Part shown: one piece after another, positions 36,678 to 50,100 of the stretch
Layout of the letters: each line of letters opens with the position of its first letter
How positions within the stretch are numbered: position 1 is the stretch's first letter
NCBI GenBank assembly: GCA_030737835.1
Contig: CM060850.1
Coordinates: 28,431,385-28,495,384 of the forward strand
Reading direction: 5' to 3'
DNA: 64,000 nucleotides
Source of the DNA: Acorus gramineus
Lineage: Eukaryota > Streptophyta > Magnoliopsida > Acorales > Acoraceae
Translations under genes and position numbers: made by a program
The notes under the pieces: generated by a model
What the model was told of the DNA's origin: nothing
Databases searched by the model: none
The model's input: the letters and a program-made list of their open reading frames with translations, nothing else

Positions 36678-37100
36678 AATAAACCCCGATAGTTATGTCT
36701 GGATAAGTTAGGATAAGGCCTGATAACTATTCTCAGAAAATTGTGGAATTGCTTATCAAGGCTTATCTATACCAATGGATAAAAATACCCTTCTCTGTCA
36801 TTTTAAAAAATTTATCTCACCTAACATACTCACACAGATTTCAAAAACTGTCACATCTATCAAATCAATCATATATCTCTCACACTATTCCCAGGGGGTA
36901 TAATTGTCATTTAAAAAATCATAAACTCTTATTCATCCCTTATCAACCATTTATCATCACTTTATCCAAGGTGAACCAAACAACAAAAAAGTCATTTTTA
37001 CGTTTCCCAATGAGAATAACAAAAAAAACAATCAAACAAAAAATTGCTTATTCAGCCTGGATTGTTATCTATCCCAGTATAGCTATCGGGAGCGAATAAC
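36678..37100. mobile_element. Candidate MITE with imperfect terminal inverted repeats
   Basis: The left end, GAATAAACCCCGATAGTTAT, is the imperfect inverse of the right end (complement GTTATTCGCTCCCGATAGCT), and GGATAAG-type words lie just inside both ends. The target duplication is unclear. A 118-codon frame inside has no recognisable product. Confidence 0.5.
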
Positions 37101-37508
37101 CCAATTTCACACCCCATACGGGGGGTAAGTGAATTTTACAATCCGTTGCAGTGTATGAAATAAAATAATTTTTATTTTTTTTAAAAAAAAAAATATATTA
37201 TTATATCTTAATATATACTTTATTTTATATAATAATATGTATTTTTTAATAAAAAAATATATATTTTTTTTATAAGAAAACGGTGTGAGCTATAAAATGT
37301 GACTGCAGTACAAGTGTATATAGTCGCATGTAACATTATTTTTCTATATAGCAACTTAAACACTGTCACATGAGTACATGACATGCTAAAACATAAACTA
37401 CGTACAACACATATTTTTTTAAAACAAAGTTTACACAAGTCACAAGCTCCTTTCTCACAGTGTTTAAAAGAAGAAACTCACGTGCCCCATGCACCCAACC
37501 TTTCCACC

Positions 37509-37982
37509 TCAGTCACCCCCATCACCCACCGGCGGTGACCTATACATCCTCCCATGAAAACCTCCTCCTCCGCCGTCACCGCCCCCGCCCTCCCCCAATC
37601 CAGGACCTCCATAACCACCCCCACCGAAACCATAAGCGCCGCCGCCGCTTCCTTGCCAAGAACCTCCTCCGCCGCCGGACCCATAACCGGAACCGGAACC
37701 GGACCCGGATCCCCATCCGAACCCGAACCCCTTCCCGGACCCGGATGGGGACCTGCCCGAGCCCGAACCATACCCCCACCCGGCACCCGGGCTGGACCCC
37801 CAGCCCCAGCTGTAGTCCCCATCCGGGCTGTGGCCCGACCCGTGGCCTGACCTGGCTCCGCTGCCCTCCGGAGGCGTTTGCGGGGGCTCGGCCTCCTCGG
37901 AAGCCATAGATGGAATGACGTGAAGACGAAGAAGAAGTGTTAAGAAAAGCAACGACACGATCATGAAGTGAGGGCTCTCCAT
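37509..37982 (-). CDS. Secreted glycine-rich protein (cell-wall type)
   Basis: The intronless frame encodes 157 residues. A hydrophobic signal peptide (MESPHFMIVSLLFLTLLL, to about residue 26) is followed by an acidic Pro/Glu segment and then Gly-rich sequence to the end, with GYGSGSG, SGSGKGFGFGWG and GGGGYGG patterns. I chose the ATG at 37982 rather than an upstream one at 38087 because the signal peptide begins directly with it and a TATA box lies close upstream. Such proteins are usually exported to the cell wall and play structural or protective roles; no specific partner can be read. The coding strand is extremely GC-rich compared with its surroundings, and the antisense frames over it are shadows. 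Confidence 0.75.
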   Translation of the reverse strand: MESPHFMIVSLLFLTLLLRLHVIPSMASEEAEPPQTPPEGSGARSGHGSGHSPDGDYSWGWGSSPGAGWGYGSGSGRSPSGSGKGFGFGWGSGSGSGSGYGSGGGGGSWQGSGGGAYGFGGGGYGGPGLGEGGGGDGGGGGFHGRMYRSPPVGDGGD

Positions 37983-38021
37983 TTGAATGTGTATGTCTTT
38001 TTGATATTCTATGGTGTGTTT

Positions 38022-38034
38022 TGTGTCTATATAT
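38022..38034 (-). promoter_or_regulatory. TATA box of the glycine-rich protein gene
   Basis: CTATATATATAG on the minus strand lies about 40-50 bases upstream of the start codon at 37982, which would leave a very short 5' UTR. Confidence 0.55.
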
Positions 38035-38847
38035 ATAGATGTGATTATGAACAATAAAAGAAAAGTAAATACAAAAAAATCTAGCAAACCCGTGACAAGG
38101 AGGGGCCGAGGGGGGCACTTGTATGAAAGGGAATCGTAGGATTCCCACCACCGCCCATGCCATGTGTATTCATGTAACCACTTTTTTAGTCTGTTGGTTT
38201 GAATTTTAATCAGCTTTTGAGTACATAAGAAGAAGCTGTTTTTTTCAAATTCATTTAAAAAAAAAAAAAACTGAGGTTATAAGCTACATAGAGATTCATA
38301 TAAAAAAATGTTTAAAACATGAGTTTTTCAAAAGCTAGAGATATAGTTTCATGTAAAATCAATTTTTAACTTAATTTTTATCTAAATTCACTTTATGATC
38401 AAATAACTAAATGCAGCATTAGTTTTAATTTTATACATTTTGTTTATAAATATATCTATGAAATATTAAAATATGTATTGAAAATAAAGTTGGACTTAAA
38501 TTCTATTCCTTTGATAATAAAGTTAAGAATTCTCGCAAAGTGACAATATGAGGTATACGAACACATTTATGGGTTATAACGGTTTTCAAATGAATTTTTG
38601 GCTTTTAAGTGGATATTTTTGGGGGTAAATGTATAAATATGTGGCACGTGGACAAGGGAGAGTTATAGGACATTAATGATGGGATTTCTTTTTAAGGGTT
38701 AGTTGGGGGTTACAAAATCCGTGAAATCTGTTTTGGGAGTACTTGATGGTTTGCCGATATGTTTGACTTTGGTGGAGAGAAGGAATGCCCTACAATTAGT
38801 TCTCTTGTAGATCTTGACATATTTTATACTGGAGCGGCTAGCTAGTG
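38035..38847. other. Upstream and intergenic AT-rich DNA
   Basis: It contains A and T runs and no recognisable gene. Confidence 0.5.
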
Positions 38848-38860
38848 GTGGTGCGCATGT

Positions 38861-40591
38861 TTTTTTTTTTGTTTTTTTTTAAAAGAAAGGTAAATATTTA
38901 CTATTCAATTTTATTTTTGAATTTGAATTATAAATTTTGAATGAGAAGAGAATAGATAAAGTAAAAGATATAAGAAAAGAAGTCATCATCGCGATTAGAG
39001 GAGCAATGACTCTCTCGCCCAACACAATTACCCCATGATGTGGAGGTTCCCATCTCAAAACTGCACATCCCTCGCCTTAGCAATATGCCTTCCCCAATCT
39101 CTCATGCACCCTCGAAACATGTCCCACATGTTTTCCTGATACACTCTCACACCGTTGAAGATGTCCTCGTTCCGCGTCCTCCAAAGCGTCCATGCCCCTG
39201 CTGGGACTATGGATTGCGAGATCATGGCAACCACGTTGTTGTCGTCCGCCCTCTTCATGGCTTTCCCCGCCGCCCACAATTCCTCGATCGTTTGGAAGGA
39301 GATCTGTAAGCTTGTTTGCCTCCCCACTGCTGCCCAAAATTCCCACGCAACCTGACACGTGCAGAACAGGTGCTCGACGGTCTCCGGGGCCGCCGAACAA
39401 AGGCTGCATTCCGTTGAGGCCTCGGGGGCCCACCGCGCGCAATGCACCTTTGTCATAAGACATTCTAGGAATAGAAACCACATAAATACCTTGATCTTCA
39501 ATGGGATCCTTGGCTTCCAAATTTGTTAGTACTTCCCGCTCGTCATCGCTCCCCCTGTTTGAGCCGTTCTCCACCACTCGTATGCGCTTTTGACCAAATA
39601 AGCCCTGGAGGCTCTCGGTCTCCAGCTGAAGCTATCCTCTTCGGCGACTTGTATTGGGTACACCCCGAGGCGTTCCAGCAGCACTTCCAGTTGTGCAGTT
39701 TCCCCCGCGCTTAGCCTCGCTCGTGAGAGCTCGATCATCCATGTCCTTGTGTCCGGCTGATGAAATTCTGCCACTGTCCCCTCTTTTCTATTCGTCAAAC
39801 GAGAGATGTCGGGGGCAATCTCGCTAAGCCTCTCAGTCCCACTCCACCTATCCAACCAGAAGTCTACTGATGCACCATTTCCGATCTTCCATGCAATCGC
39901 CGCCTCCACTTCTTCTATGTCCGCAAACATACCCTTGCAAAGTTGCGTCGCGCGAGCGTTCAACATTGGCCATCTTCGGGCGCCGATACCCCCTCCTCCA
40001 TATCGGTCCCTCATGATATCCCTCCAAAGTGCATTGCACTGCGCGAACCAACGCCAAGCCCATTTCGACAATAAGGCCCGATTCATCAAGCGGAGATCTA
40101 GCACACCCATCCCTCCCTCCTTCTTGGGTTTACACACCGTCCCCCAGTCAACCAGGTGTGTAGCTCGGCGCGAGTCGTCACCGCCTTGCCAAAGGAATCG
40201 CCTGCGGATGTGATCCAAGCACTCAAGCACCGCCACCGGGATTCTGAACACTGACAGATAGAATATCGGGAGGTTGGACAACACTGCATGGATCAAGGTT
40301 AGCCTCCCTCCCCAACTTAGAGGCTTCCTTTTCCACCCTGCAAGTCGACGCTCGAAACGCTCAATGAGGGGGTCCCAGTGTTCCTTCTTCAGTCGGCCCC
40401 TCACCAAAGGCAGCCCCAGGTGCTTGGTAGGAAAAGAACCCGGCAGGCATCCCATCCATGTTCGCAACTCTGCTTCATCCTCCCTTGACGTATGTATCCC
40501 GTGCATGGTGCTCTTATTCAAATTTAAGGATAGCCCTGTAAGGAGGCCAAAACAGAACACTATGAAACGCAAGCCCCTCACGCTTCTGCCT
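38861..40591 (-). mobile_element. 5'-truncated LINE with 13-base target duplication and poly-A tail
   Basis: The direct repeat GTGGTGCGCATGT flanks the element (38848-38860 and 40592-40604). The minus-strand poly-A tail appears as a T run starting at 38860. The coding part (40591 down to 39055) is the C-terminal half of LINE ORF2: the end of the reverse transcriptase (FGLLTGLSLNLNKS, TKHLGLPLVRGRL, GWKRKPLSWGGRLTLI) and the zinc-binding zf-RVT domain (CSLCSAAPETVEHLFCTC). One in-frame TAA (39526-39528) divides it; the frame is otherwise continuous. It lacks the endonuclease and the catalytic YADD part, so it was dead on arrival. Confidence 0.92.
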
Positions 40592-40604
40592 GTGGTGCGC
40601 ATGT

Positions 40605-41082
40605 GATTATTACAATTATTTTCTTTTACGATAACTCCCCGTATTATATGATTTAGAACCGGTTTCTCATTTTTTTATATTATAATTTAAGTCTTCAAAT
40701 TTAAAGAATATTTTTTTAATCTCTTCCAGATACTAATAAAAAAATTAAATAATTTAGTGATAGGTCCTGAGAGAGTAATGGAGAACATATCATTTAAATA
40801 TGAGAACTTAAATTAAATATGAAGAAGTGACGGATTAATCACTAAATCATATAGTGTATGAAATCTTAAAAATAAAAAATCCTTTCTTTTAATATTGTTT
40901 CAGTTTCTGGTTTTGTTTTTCATGTTTTTTTTTTGTTTTTTAATAAAATATTTATATCATCTCATAATTTTTTTTAAAAAAATAAATATAAATTGTGATG
41001 AATAAAAAATAATGACATTAGGTGTTTCGTGACAGTGATATAACACTAAACAAAGGTCTCCTGTTAACATCATGGTTTTCGT
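40605..41082. other. AT-rich intergenic DNA
   Basis: No gene, RNA or mobile element is recognised here. Confidence 0.5.
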
Positions 41083-41478
41083 CAATGTTCTAAAAATCTC
41101 GTCTAGGCCCCGATTAATCCCCCGCCTAGGCCCCGATTAATCCCCCGCCTAGGCCTAGGCGGTCCCAACACGCAACGCTTAGAGCTTAGCCGCTTTCTCA
41201 ATTAATCCCCAGTTGACTAAGAAGGTATTAAGTTACCTTATATATTATATATTTATTAATTAGTTTTTATGTTATCCCTATTATGTTTATATTATTAATT
41301 TTATTTTGATATTATTTTGTTATTATTTTGTAGTATAAAATTATTATATATATATCGTGTATATGTATATGTATTGTATTTATTATTATAAAAAGTGATT
41401 GATTAATTTCCATTAACCGATTAATCTCTAGCCCTTCTTTGATCGTCTGATTAACGTCTAACATTTTTTACAACATTG
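41083..41478. mobile_element. CCTAGGC-rich hAT-like MITE
   Basis: The ends CAATGTTCTAAAAA and (complement) CAATGTTGTAAAAA form an inverted repeat. Inside is a direct repeat of GGCCCCGATTAATCCCCC with CCTAGGCGG words. The 8-base flanks match only weakly. The interior vocabulary is shared with the elements at 32870-33003 and 62460-63073. Confidence 0.55.
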
Positions 41479-42487
41479 ATTTTTACAGCCGCATAAAAGT
41501 GTGTACTTTTTTTTTTTTCTACCCGAGCCATCCATTTTGGATGCTGATTTATGTCCACATAGAGATGACTGGTGCTTCTGTTAATCATTTCATCACAATT
41601 ATGCAGGGCTATAAAAGAGACGGGAAAATGTGATTTATGCATGACGTTTGACAGTTTTTGCACCATCTAGTTTTATTTATTTTTTTGGTATTACAGGCTC
41701 CGGAGTAGCATACAAGTCAACAGACCCAACATGCCATAGGAGGCATGTTTTTGCAACATACTGGGCTACTGCTCAGGAAACCAAACTCAATTAGGCTTTT
41801 TATCAAACTTGGGCCATGGCCCATCAATCACTTTTTTTCTTTTGCTTAAAGCAAGATTTGATACTTCCATCTCTTCATGAGACGGGATATCCCTTAACTA
41901 CTCAAGCAGATGCTCGTGGGACTACTTAGTGTTTAGTTAGTTGGATAACATATAAAACCTTTCATCTCGGGGAGTCGAGTCGCAGGAGTGATCCGTTAGA
42001 TATCTTATCTACCGAGCGTCATCTACGGTAATCACAGCTTCTTTTTGTCTTGTATTTTGCTTTATTTTCTATTTGTTTCTTTTATCAACGTTCATACATT
42101 ATCTATTTTGTTATTTTCAATAAAATATACATGCCTACAATTTACCTCAAAAACATATAGAACGCTTGCATCTATGAGTAAATGAGGGTGAAGCATGGCA
42201 TCGAGAATATATATATAGTGAATGTCAACCAGTAACGTGTACTCGAAATGGAAATTGTTACACTTGAAACCATTTTGGAAAAAAACATTGTTACATTCAG
42301 TCTATTGTACAACCTCGTATATTGTGATGAACGAGATGTATGTTCGGTTAAAATATTTTTTAAACATTCTATATATGAATTTATATAATTCAATAAAATT
42401 TATATATATATTTAATAAAAATATCTATCTCATGAGATGAAATATATTATTAAAAAAGAAAAAGAAAAAAGTGGAGTAAACTTGGGT
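41479..42487. other. Intergenic DNA with a possible LINE tail
   Basis: At about 41680-41760 a T run followed by GGTATTACAGGCTCCGG resembles the antisense 3' end of a LINE. The rest is AT-rich without a gene. Confidence 0.4.
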
Positions 42488-43752
42488 GGCGTTTGGCGCG
42501 GCGGAAGGCGGATTTTAAGTACTGATTAATAAGTGCAGAAAGAGGTTATGCTGATAATTTTTAAGGAGTGCAGAAAAAAAGTGTTTGGTTCAGCGAAAAA
42601 TATTATGCAGTTATTTAGATACGTGTGTTTGGTTGACCACTTAACATATGTGTTTATTAGGAGGGTATTTCAATCAATTTTGTATGTGCTGAATGTTATT
42701 TTGATGTTTGGTTGAAAACATGATATTAAAGATTATTGTTTTTTTCTATGAAATATATCAACCACTAATGTCCTATGTAGAACAACGAAATATTTTCGTA
42801 GATACCTATACGTGAAAAATAAATAAGTTTGTGTTAAATATATCGCAATCTCTAATAATTATAAACTTTCATGTATCTCTCCAACAAATTTTGTAAGAAC
42901 TTTTCAACAAATTCAAACAACAAACTTCACTTCATCATAACCACCACATCAACACTCACCAAAACGTGTAGGCAAAATCTAAAAAATCTACACAAAAATG
43001 TCCATGAACAGGTGAATGTACACGCACACACCAAAAAATCCCAAGCATCCAAATCACCATCCATATGATTACACACCCAGGCCACACAATATACATTTGC
43101 TTTTGAAAAATGAGAGAGGGAGAGAGAGAAGTAGGTCGACGTGCTGCTCAGATCCGAAGAGACGACGGACGATGGTGGTTGAGATCGATCTGTTGAGGAC
43201 CATTGAAAAGGTTGCTATCTCAAGGTTGATCTGCTGCTCAGATCCTAAGGGAGAGATGGTGAGGGAGGAGATAATGTCTTTCGATCGTGGTAGATCCGCT
43301 GAGGAGGGTTATGTAGGAGGTCGAAAATGCTTGATCTAGTGAGGTATGGTGAGGAGATCTATGTTTTGGGGATTTTGATTTGGTGTGTGGCGATCGTACG
43401 ATGGGGTCGGTGATTAGGGTTTCGTCCACATTTCTACGTTTGCTTTCGGCGGAGAGAGAGAGAGGGGTGAGGAGAGAGAGGGAGTTAAAAAGGGGGTTTA
43501 TATACCAGGTGTCATAACATTTCAATTGTGGGGGTAGAAGCGTCTTTTCACATGGGCGGATATTAAGCGGATGGCGGAGTGAGGAAAGATAAGTGGATGG
43601 CTAGTTGTTGAAAATTCTGTGTGTATTTAATCTGAAAAAGTAAAGTTTTCAATACTTATTTGTATGCGAACCAAACGTATTTATTTTTAATAAGTGCTTA
43701 TTTTCATCTTTCAATCCAATAAGCTCTTAAAGTCGATCCAACCAAACGGCGT
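42488..43752. mobile_element. Candidate TIR element of about 1.26 kb with a GC-rich centre
   Basis: The left end (GGCGTTTGG, then GATTTTAAG, AATAAGTGC and GTTTGGTTC) and the right end read in complement (GCCGTTTGG, GACTTTAAGAGC, AATAAGCAC, GTTTGGTTC) carry the same words in the same order. The centre (43100-43480) has a CTGCTCAGATCC direct repeat and GA-rich sequence like a gene leader, but no identifiable protein. No clear target duplication is seen. Confidence 0.45.
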
Positions 43753-44120
43753 AGCTGAAAAATGGGCCTCGGAAATATCTTGATCTGGGCACTTTCACCA
43801 GCCCATAAAAACCATTTCGAAACCCAAAACCTTGTCGGTACCCACAGTAGGGAGGGATTGGGGTCCTTCCATCCGACGGTCAGAATGCATCGATCAGATG
43901 CATCCAATTCAAATAAAATCAACGACTCACGAGCGCTGGCCACGCATGCCATCCCGAGCCGAATGAGCTCAGCGGAACCCAACCGTATTCGCTCACACGT
44001 GTGAGCCACGTATGCCGTTTCGATCCGAGACTCTCTGTATAGGAAAACCTAACTAGAGCTCTCGCATTTTCTCTTCCCCTTCAAAACCCTCCCCAACTCT
44101 CTCTCTCTCTTCCCCCATCA
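43753..44120 (+). promoter_or_regulatory. Upstream region and leader of the KH gene
   Basis: The interval just before the start codon is CT-rich (44086-44118), a common plant 5' UTR character. No TATA box is firmly placed. Confidence 0.35.
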
Positions 44121-47100
44121 ATGGCCACTACCGATCCCGCCGTCAACGGCCCCTCCGCCTCCCCGAAACAGGAACCGCCTCCACCCGCCGCCACCATCAC
44201 CGAAGCCATGGCCGCCGACACCGCCGCCCTAGCCTCTGAAGAAGAGACGGAGGCCCCGCTCACGCTCGCGGAACCCGAACCCAAGGCCTCCGATTCGGAG
44301 GCCCAGGAGGAGGAGGAGGTGGAGGAGGAGGAGGAGGTTGAGGAGGAAGTGGAGGAGGAGGTGGAGGAGGAGGAGGAGGAAGAGGAGGAGCCGGTAGCAG
44401 AGAAGAAGTGGCCGGGGTGGCCGGGGAACAACGTGTTCAGGCTGATAGTGCCGGTGATGAAGGTGGGGAGCATCATAGGGCGGAAAGGGGAACTCGTCAA
44501 GAAGCTCTGCGAGGAGACCCGGGCCCGCGTCCGGATCCTTGAGGGCGACATGCGCACCTCCGACCGCATTGTGAGTCCTGTGTTTGTGTTTTCTTATTTT
44601 AAGGTTTCCTTTGCATTGTCGTTCATATGCTCTATGCAGATATTGGTCATTGCTAACGGATTGTTGAAAGCTGCTTGTATGATTTTGTATGAAGAGCTGT
44701 TTTTTGTTTTGTTTGATTATTTCTTTTTCGGTTTACTTGGAGATTGGGTAACAAAAGTTTTACAGCTTTGTTGGATTCTGAGTTATGATGCACTGTGGAC
44801 TGCTCATTGTAGCTTTGAACAGTGCCACTCTATCAAGACAGTTTAACTGAAAATATAGCTAAACAGTGAGATTTTGTGTTTTTTTGTATTTTCATGTTGA
44901 TTTTTGTCATTTCTGGTGTTTGAATGCTCTCTTACGTTGTTTCTGTTATTATTTGTTATTATTTGTACATTTGCCTGACTAATTGCTTCGCAAGAGAGTA
45001 TTTATGGACTGGTGTGAAAGTTAAAAGTTTTTAAGCGGCATACTGGCTGTTCTGAGTGGCATATCAACAAGTACAAAGTGGCATCAGTGTTGTTGCCATG
45101 TCAGCTTATTTTCTATTGTTTCTTCCAAATGTAAGGCTTGCATAAGATTGTTCTCACTTATGCTTTCTCAAATATGGATAGTATCTTTAAAGTATTGATG
45201 CTCCATAAGTTTATGGCGAGCATTTGTTTCTAATTGTTTCTTTAATTTGATAAGAAAGTAGAATGATATGTCATACCCAGGACAATTTTGAAATATGTGT
45301 TTTGTGTAATGCAAGTGGAAATCTGCTACATTTCTTTCTAAAAATTGATTGTCTGTAGGCTTCATTCGAGGATGAGCATTAGGTCCATTAGTTTGGCTGG
45401 AAATCATGTAGGATGAGAGACTTTTTTACAGGAATTATGAGATATCATTACTTGGAGATTTATTCTCCTATAATGTGGGCTTAGTGGTACATATATTTCC
45501 ACGTGTTAAGCAGTGAGAGGTGAAGAACATAAGGGGAACAGAAAGTTGACAGGTGTACTTGTGGCTGGCCTACTGTGATTTGAGTTAGCTTATGTGATTG
45601 TCAAAAAAATATAGTTGTTTGGATTTTTTTTATTTATTCCTTTTCACAAAGAAATTCCTGGTTATGGTGTTCCTTGTGTGACTGCGTTACATTTACCAAA
45701 TCCATTTAGACTTATGGTTTTTCTTGTGATGGATATCTTGAATACATCAACGTATTAGAATTGCTGATCAACATTCTTTTTCTCATAACTTTGTCAGGTT
45801 TTGATTTCTGGAAAAGAGGAACTAGGGGCCGAAAAATCACCTGCAATGGAGGCAGTTTTACGAGTGTTCAAGCGTGTGAATGGGATATCTGAGGGTGAAG
45901 GCGAAGCTGCTTCAAGTGGTGCTGCATGCTCCATTCGGTTATTGGTTCCCTCAACGCAAGCTATGAGTTTGATTGGGAAACAAGGGAGTGTTATAAAGTC
46001 TATACAAGAGAGCACTGGTGCCTCCGTACGGGTTATGTCAGCAGGTACATATAAAGCATTGTTAATTATATGTTTGATTGATCGTTATCACTTTATTTTG
46101 ATTTCTGAACTTTGTTTATATGATAAAATTTAGTACTGCATCCAAGATTTCCTGATCTTGCATAGACCTTTGATTTTTCCATCTGGCTTGCCTGCCACTT
46201 ATCCGTGGGAGTCTTGTGATTTCCACTGAAAAATTACTTTATTCCTGAATATCAGGTGTTGAATCTCCACTAGAATGTGTTCGAACCCATGGAGATCTAA
46301 CTCCATTCATCAATCAGAGTTGCCTCCAATGAACGGCTCCTTCTTACTAGGAGTGTACAACTTTTTTTTTTTCTCTAATAAATATATATGTGTTGAGCTC
46401 CCACTTTCTTTAAATAAGAAAAAACTTGCATTCATCAAAATGTAATTTCATTCAGTGGGTTTGCTTTTTGCAAAGTATGCTCTTGGCTTTGGTCACGGTG
46501 AAATCCTTCTCTTGGATTTAGTCATGGTGGAATCCTTCTCAACTTTATGCAAAATATCCTTAACAATGCTAATGATACATGCATTCTTGAAGCTTCATTT
46601 GTCTTCTCTAATTGAACTTCATCTAGCTTCTAGTAGCCATGGATGAGGTACTCCTTTAGACACATTTTTGGCTTAGAGATGGCAGGGTTCCTTTGGTCAT
46701 CAGGCTGCCACAGATTGTTTGGATAATAGGGAATGTTGATATTTTACTTTTCTTTTTTTTAAAAAAAAAAATTAAGGTTTAATATGTGCTAGTCTAACAA
46801 ACCACAAGTATATTATTTGTTGTTCCACAATCGACATTGTATTTTAATAGTTTTGTTTATATACTTTATAACTTTATTGGTATGAATATAAGCATCAATG
46901 AGATTTTTTTTTCGGAAGATTGAGGGGCTTTTTATTATTACTAAAGATGCACCGCAACAAAGGAGATGAGAGATCTCTATACAAAATATTGAAAGAAAAA
47001 CAACAAAAACCATAGACATGGGAGAGGGGGGAACCCCTAACTTAATTTTAGAATTGTCACCTCCCAAACCATAGATTACTCATAATGGTTGAGGGAGTGT

Positions 47101-50100
47101 CCACTCCCAAAATCATGGTGATCTAATCTCTAAGGTTTGAGGAAATAACTGCCCAAGTGTTCTCTAAGTAAACTCTCTTATGTTAGAATATACATTCATT
47201 GCAAGTGAGCCATATACATTAACCGACATTATATATGCAAATGTAAGAATTTGTGAGGTCCCCTGAGCACTCAGAAGAAGTATATGCGGAGAAGATTTGT
47301 ATAACCGGAATTTGGATGGTGACTATTAATTCTATAGGGGCAATTCTTCTTTAGAATATGGAGAGGTCATTGAGGAGAGTGTCATATGCTCCATCTATAT
47401 GTTCTAACCTATCTCAAATGTTCCTTTGAATTGCTTATACAACATGTATTACAACTGTCTTATATGCTACATTATGGTAAAATTCCCTTTGTCTGAAACC
47501 CAATTTACGAATATTATCAAATGTTTAGCGTAATTGTTGCACACACTCATTTTCTCTTCCTCTTCTCCTGTCTTGTTTTTGGGAACATTCCATTACCTTT
47601 TACCACTCTATATCTGGCAATTGACAACTGCATCCTGTGTGTCAGATGATACATTTTATGCAACCGCTGAAGAAAGGATTGTAGAGATAAAGGGAGAAAC
47701 CTTGCCAGTTCTTAAAGCACTAGAAGCATCGATTGGGAGTCTGAGGAAGTTTTTGGTTGATCATAGTGTTATCCCGCTATTTGAAAAGAGTGTAAGTCCA
47801 TCTTAGTTTCTCTGCACATTTGGCATTCCATCTTCTGAGGTTCCAGAATCTCAGTGTGTTCATATTTGCAGGTCAATGCACCAGTAACTCAAGATCTTGC
47901 ACTAGACACGTGGAGTGATAAAACACACTCCTCAATTCATCCATCATCCCGTACTGGAATGATGAATGATTATCCTCTTTCTCGGAAGCGGGATTCTTTA
48001 TATCTTGACCATGAAACTCAACTTGATTCGCAACACTCTGGACTATCATTGTATGGACAAGATCCTCCTCCTCCTGGGTTCCGTTCATCAGGGTTTGGGC
48101 GTTCTGCTGGAGTTTTGGTTACCCAGGTCAGATGGCTTCTACAGTTACAGCTCGTTTATATATGTTTGTTTATATGGCACACGTAGAAGATTAATCGGTA
48201 TTCATATAACAAACATATACGTCCAGGGTTCTTTTGTTAGTTGCAAAATTTGACATGGGGTAATCTCTTCATTTTACTATGAATCATCTTGGTTTTTAGC
48301 TCCATAAATAAACTCATAAATATCGGTTGAGGTGATATATGGTTTGTGGATATGATTGATTGGAATATTATGTTCAACACCTCCGATATTGGACCCTTGC
48401 CTTTGTTAGTTGTCATAAAATGGAATATTATTTTTCATTTTTATAAACCATACCATTTGTGATGGGATGATGCTGTTACATTTTTCAATACATGCATCAA
48501 GTCCTGATGACTTTGGGTTAGTTTTATAAATTTTAGAATGCCATAATCTCCTATCAGGGGTCATGCTGGGGTCATGCTAGTGTTTTTTTTCCCCATAAGA
48601 ACAGCAATCATATTATATTATAAGATGTTTTCCCCCAACAAGGAGACAAGGGGATCCCCAAAGAAAATAAGGAAAGGAAAACTATAAAAACTTATGTTTT
48701 CTTATATCCTTTCTGATATGCTCAGTTCGTATTTTATATATGCAGATCATAGACTTATATGAAAATAAGGAAAGGAAAACTATAAAAACTTATGTTTTCT
48801 TATATCCTTTCTGATATGCTCAGTTTGTATTTTATATATGCAGATCATAGACTTATATGTCAACTGTTGCCATTTCAAATACATTTTGCTTCCATTTTGG
48901 TAATTTTTTATTTCTTCTAATTACTTCTTGATGTTATATAATGTGGGTCAAGATTGAGGTTGAAGATCCCCCGGTGTCACCTCAGTTCCTGAGCAAAGAG
49001 CCTTTTTATGTTTGTCAAATTTATAATCACTGTATGGGACATTTTAGTCAATTATGTTCCATTTTGAATTTTTTATTGACTTTGGTCTTTTTCTCCTTTA
49101 GTCAAATCTCTTGTACAATCTCTCTTAATAATCATATGTGCGATGTACATCTATTAGCAGGAAAACTAATGCATATAGTATGAGTAATAGGCTTGAAATT
49201 TCAAAGAGTTGCATCTGGCTCTTTATTTTAAGGAAATGGTAGAATCTTACTGAATTTCATTAAGAAATTAGTAGGGGCCCAAAGCATACAGACACACGGA
49301 AGTGAGATTAGTAGAGGAGGGATCTACTAAGAATCACATCCACCACAAAATAGGTTAACCTCAATACAAAAGAGTACCCCTTATGAACATTACATTTCTC
49401 GCACCCGCACAAAAGTGACCCCACTCTTTGATGAAGCATGTCACCAACTCCCATATATTGTCGACATATAACTTTTCCTCATGAAAAAAAAATGCGATTC
49501 CAAGCTGTCCAAATAACCCATATCGCTGCCGGGACGAGACATTGAAATATCTTGGCCTTTGCACTCCGATACCCCTTCTGCATGAGCTTCCTACCTTCCT
49601 CCCACATACCCTCCATAAATTCACATCCAAACTCGTGGACCCACTAAGCAGATGCCAAATTTGCATGGCAATAAGACACTGAACAAGCAAGTGTTAAGTA
49701 GTCTCCACATCCACCACACATCTGGCTCTCTTTATTGAGCATCCCTTGTATGTATTTATAACATCCATATTTTGTAGTTTTGGTAAATAATATTTCCTTG
49801 TCGGGAGCACCACTCTTTTCAACACACACACGCACACACTCTAGTGGGGGAAGGACCTTAAAAGGTGTTGGATCAAAAGGTGGAAGAGTGCAGACCTAAC
49901 AGTTACAGAAAGCAAAGGATGACCTTCTTTGGATGGTGCTTGGCTGAGTCCAACGGGCCTAGGTGAGGGCAAAAACTACATAGGAACTAATGGTTAAACT
50001 GGCTTGAGCCTTCTCTACAATGGAAATGGATCAAGGTTGTCTAGATATGCAATTTGTTACTCTCAACTAGGAAAAGCCTTCTGTTTCACTCGGAGGATGT

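Noticed and set aside
36743-37099. A 118-codon frame
   Set aside because: It lies within a candidate MITE, has low-complexity content and resembles no protein.
37478-38163. Other long frames over the glycine-rich gene, on both strands
   Set aside because: They are GC-rich shadows; only the minus frame from 37982 has a signal peptide and a nearby TATA box.
39040-40606. Plus-strand frames of 60-135 codons
   Set aside because: They are the antisense of the LINE ORF2 remnant.
44081-44569. Long minus-strand Ser-rich frame over KH exon 1
   Set aside because: It is the complement of the GAG-rich Glu run; the plus-strand KH gene explains the openness.
46245-46340. A SINE on the minus strand (GGGTTCGAACAC)
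   Set aside because: Only a B-box-like word is present, with no A box at the right distance.
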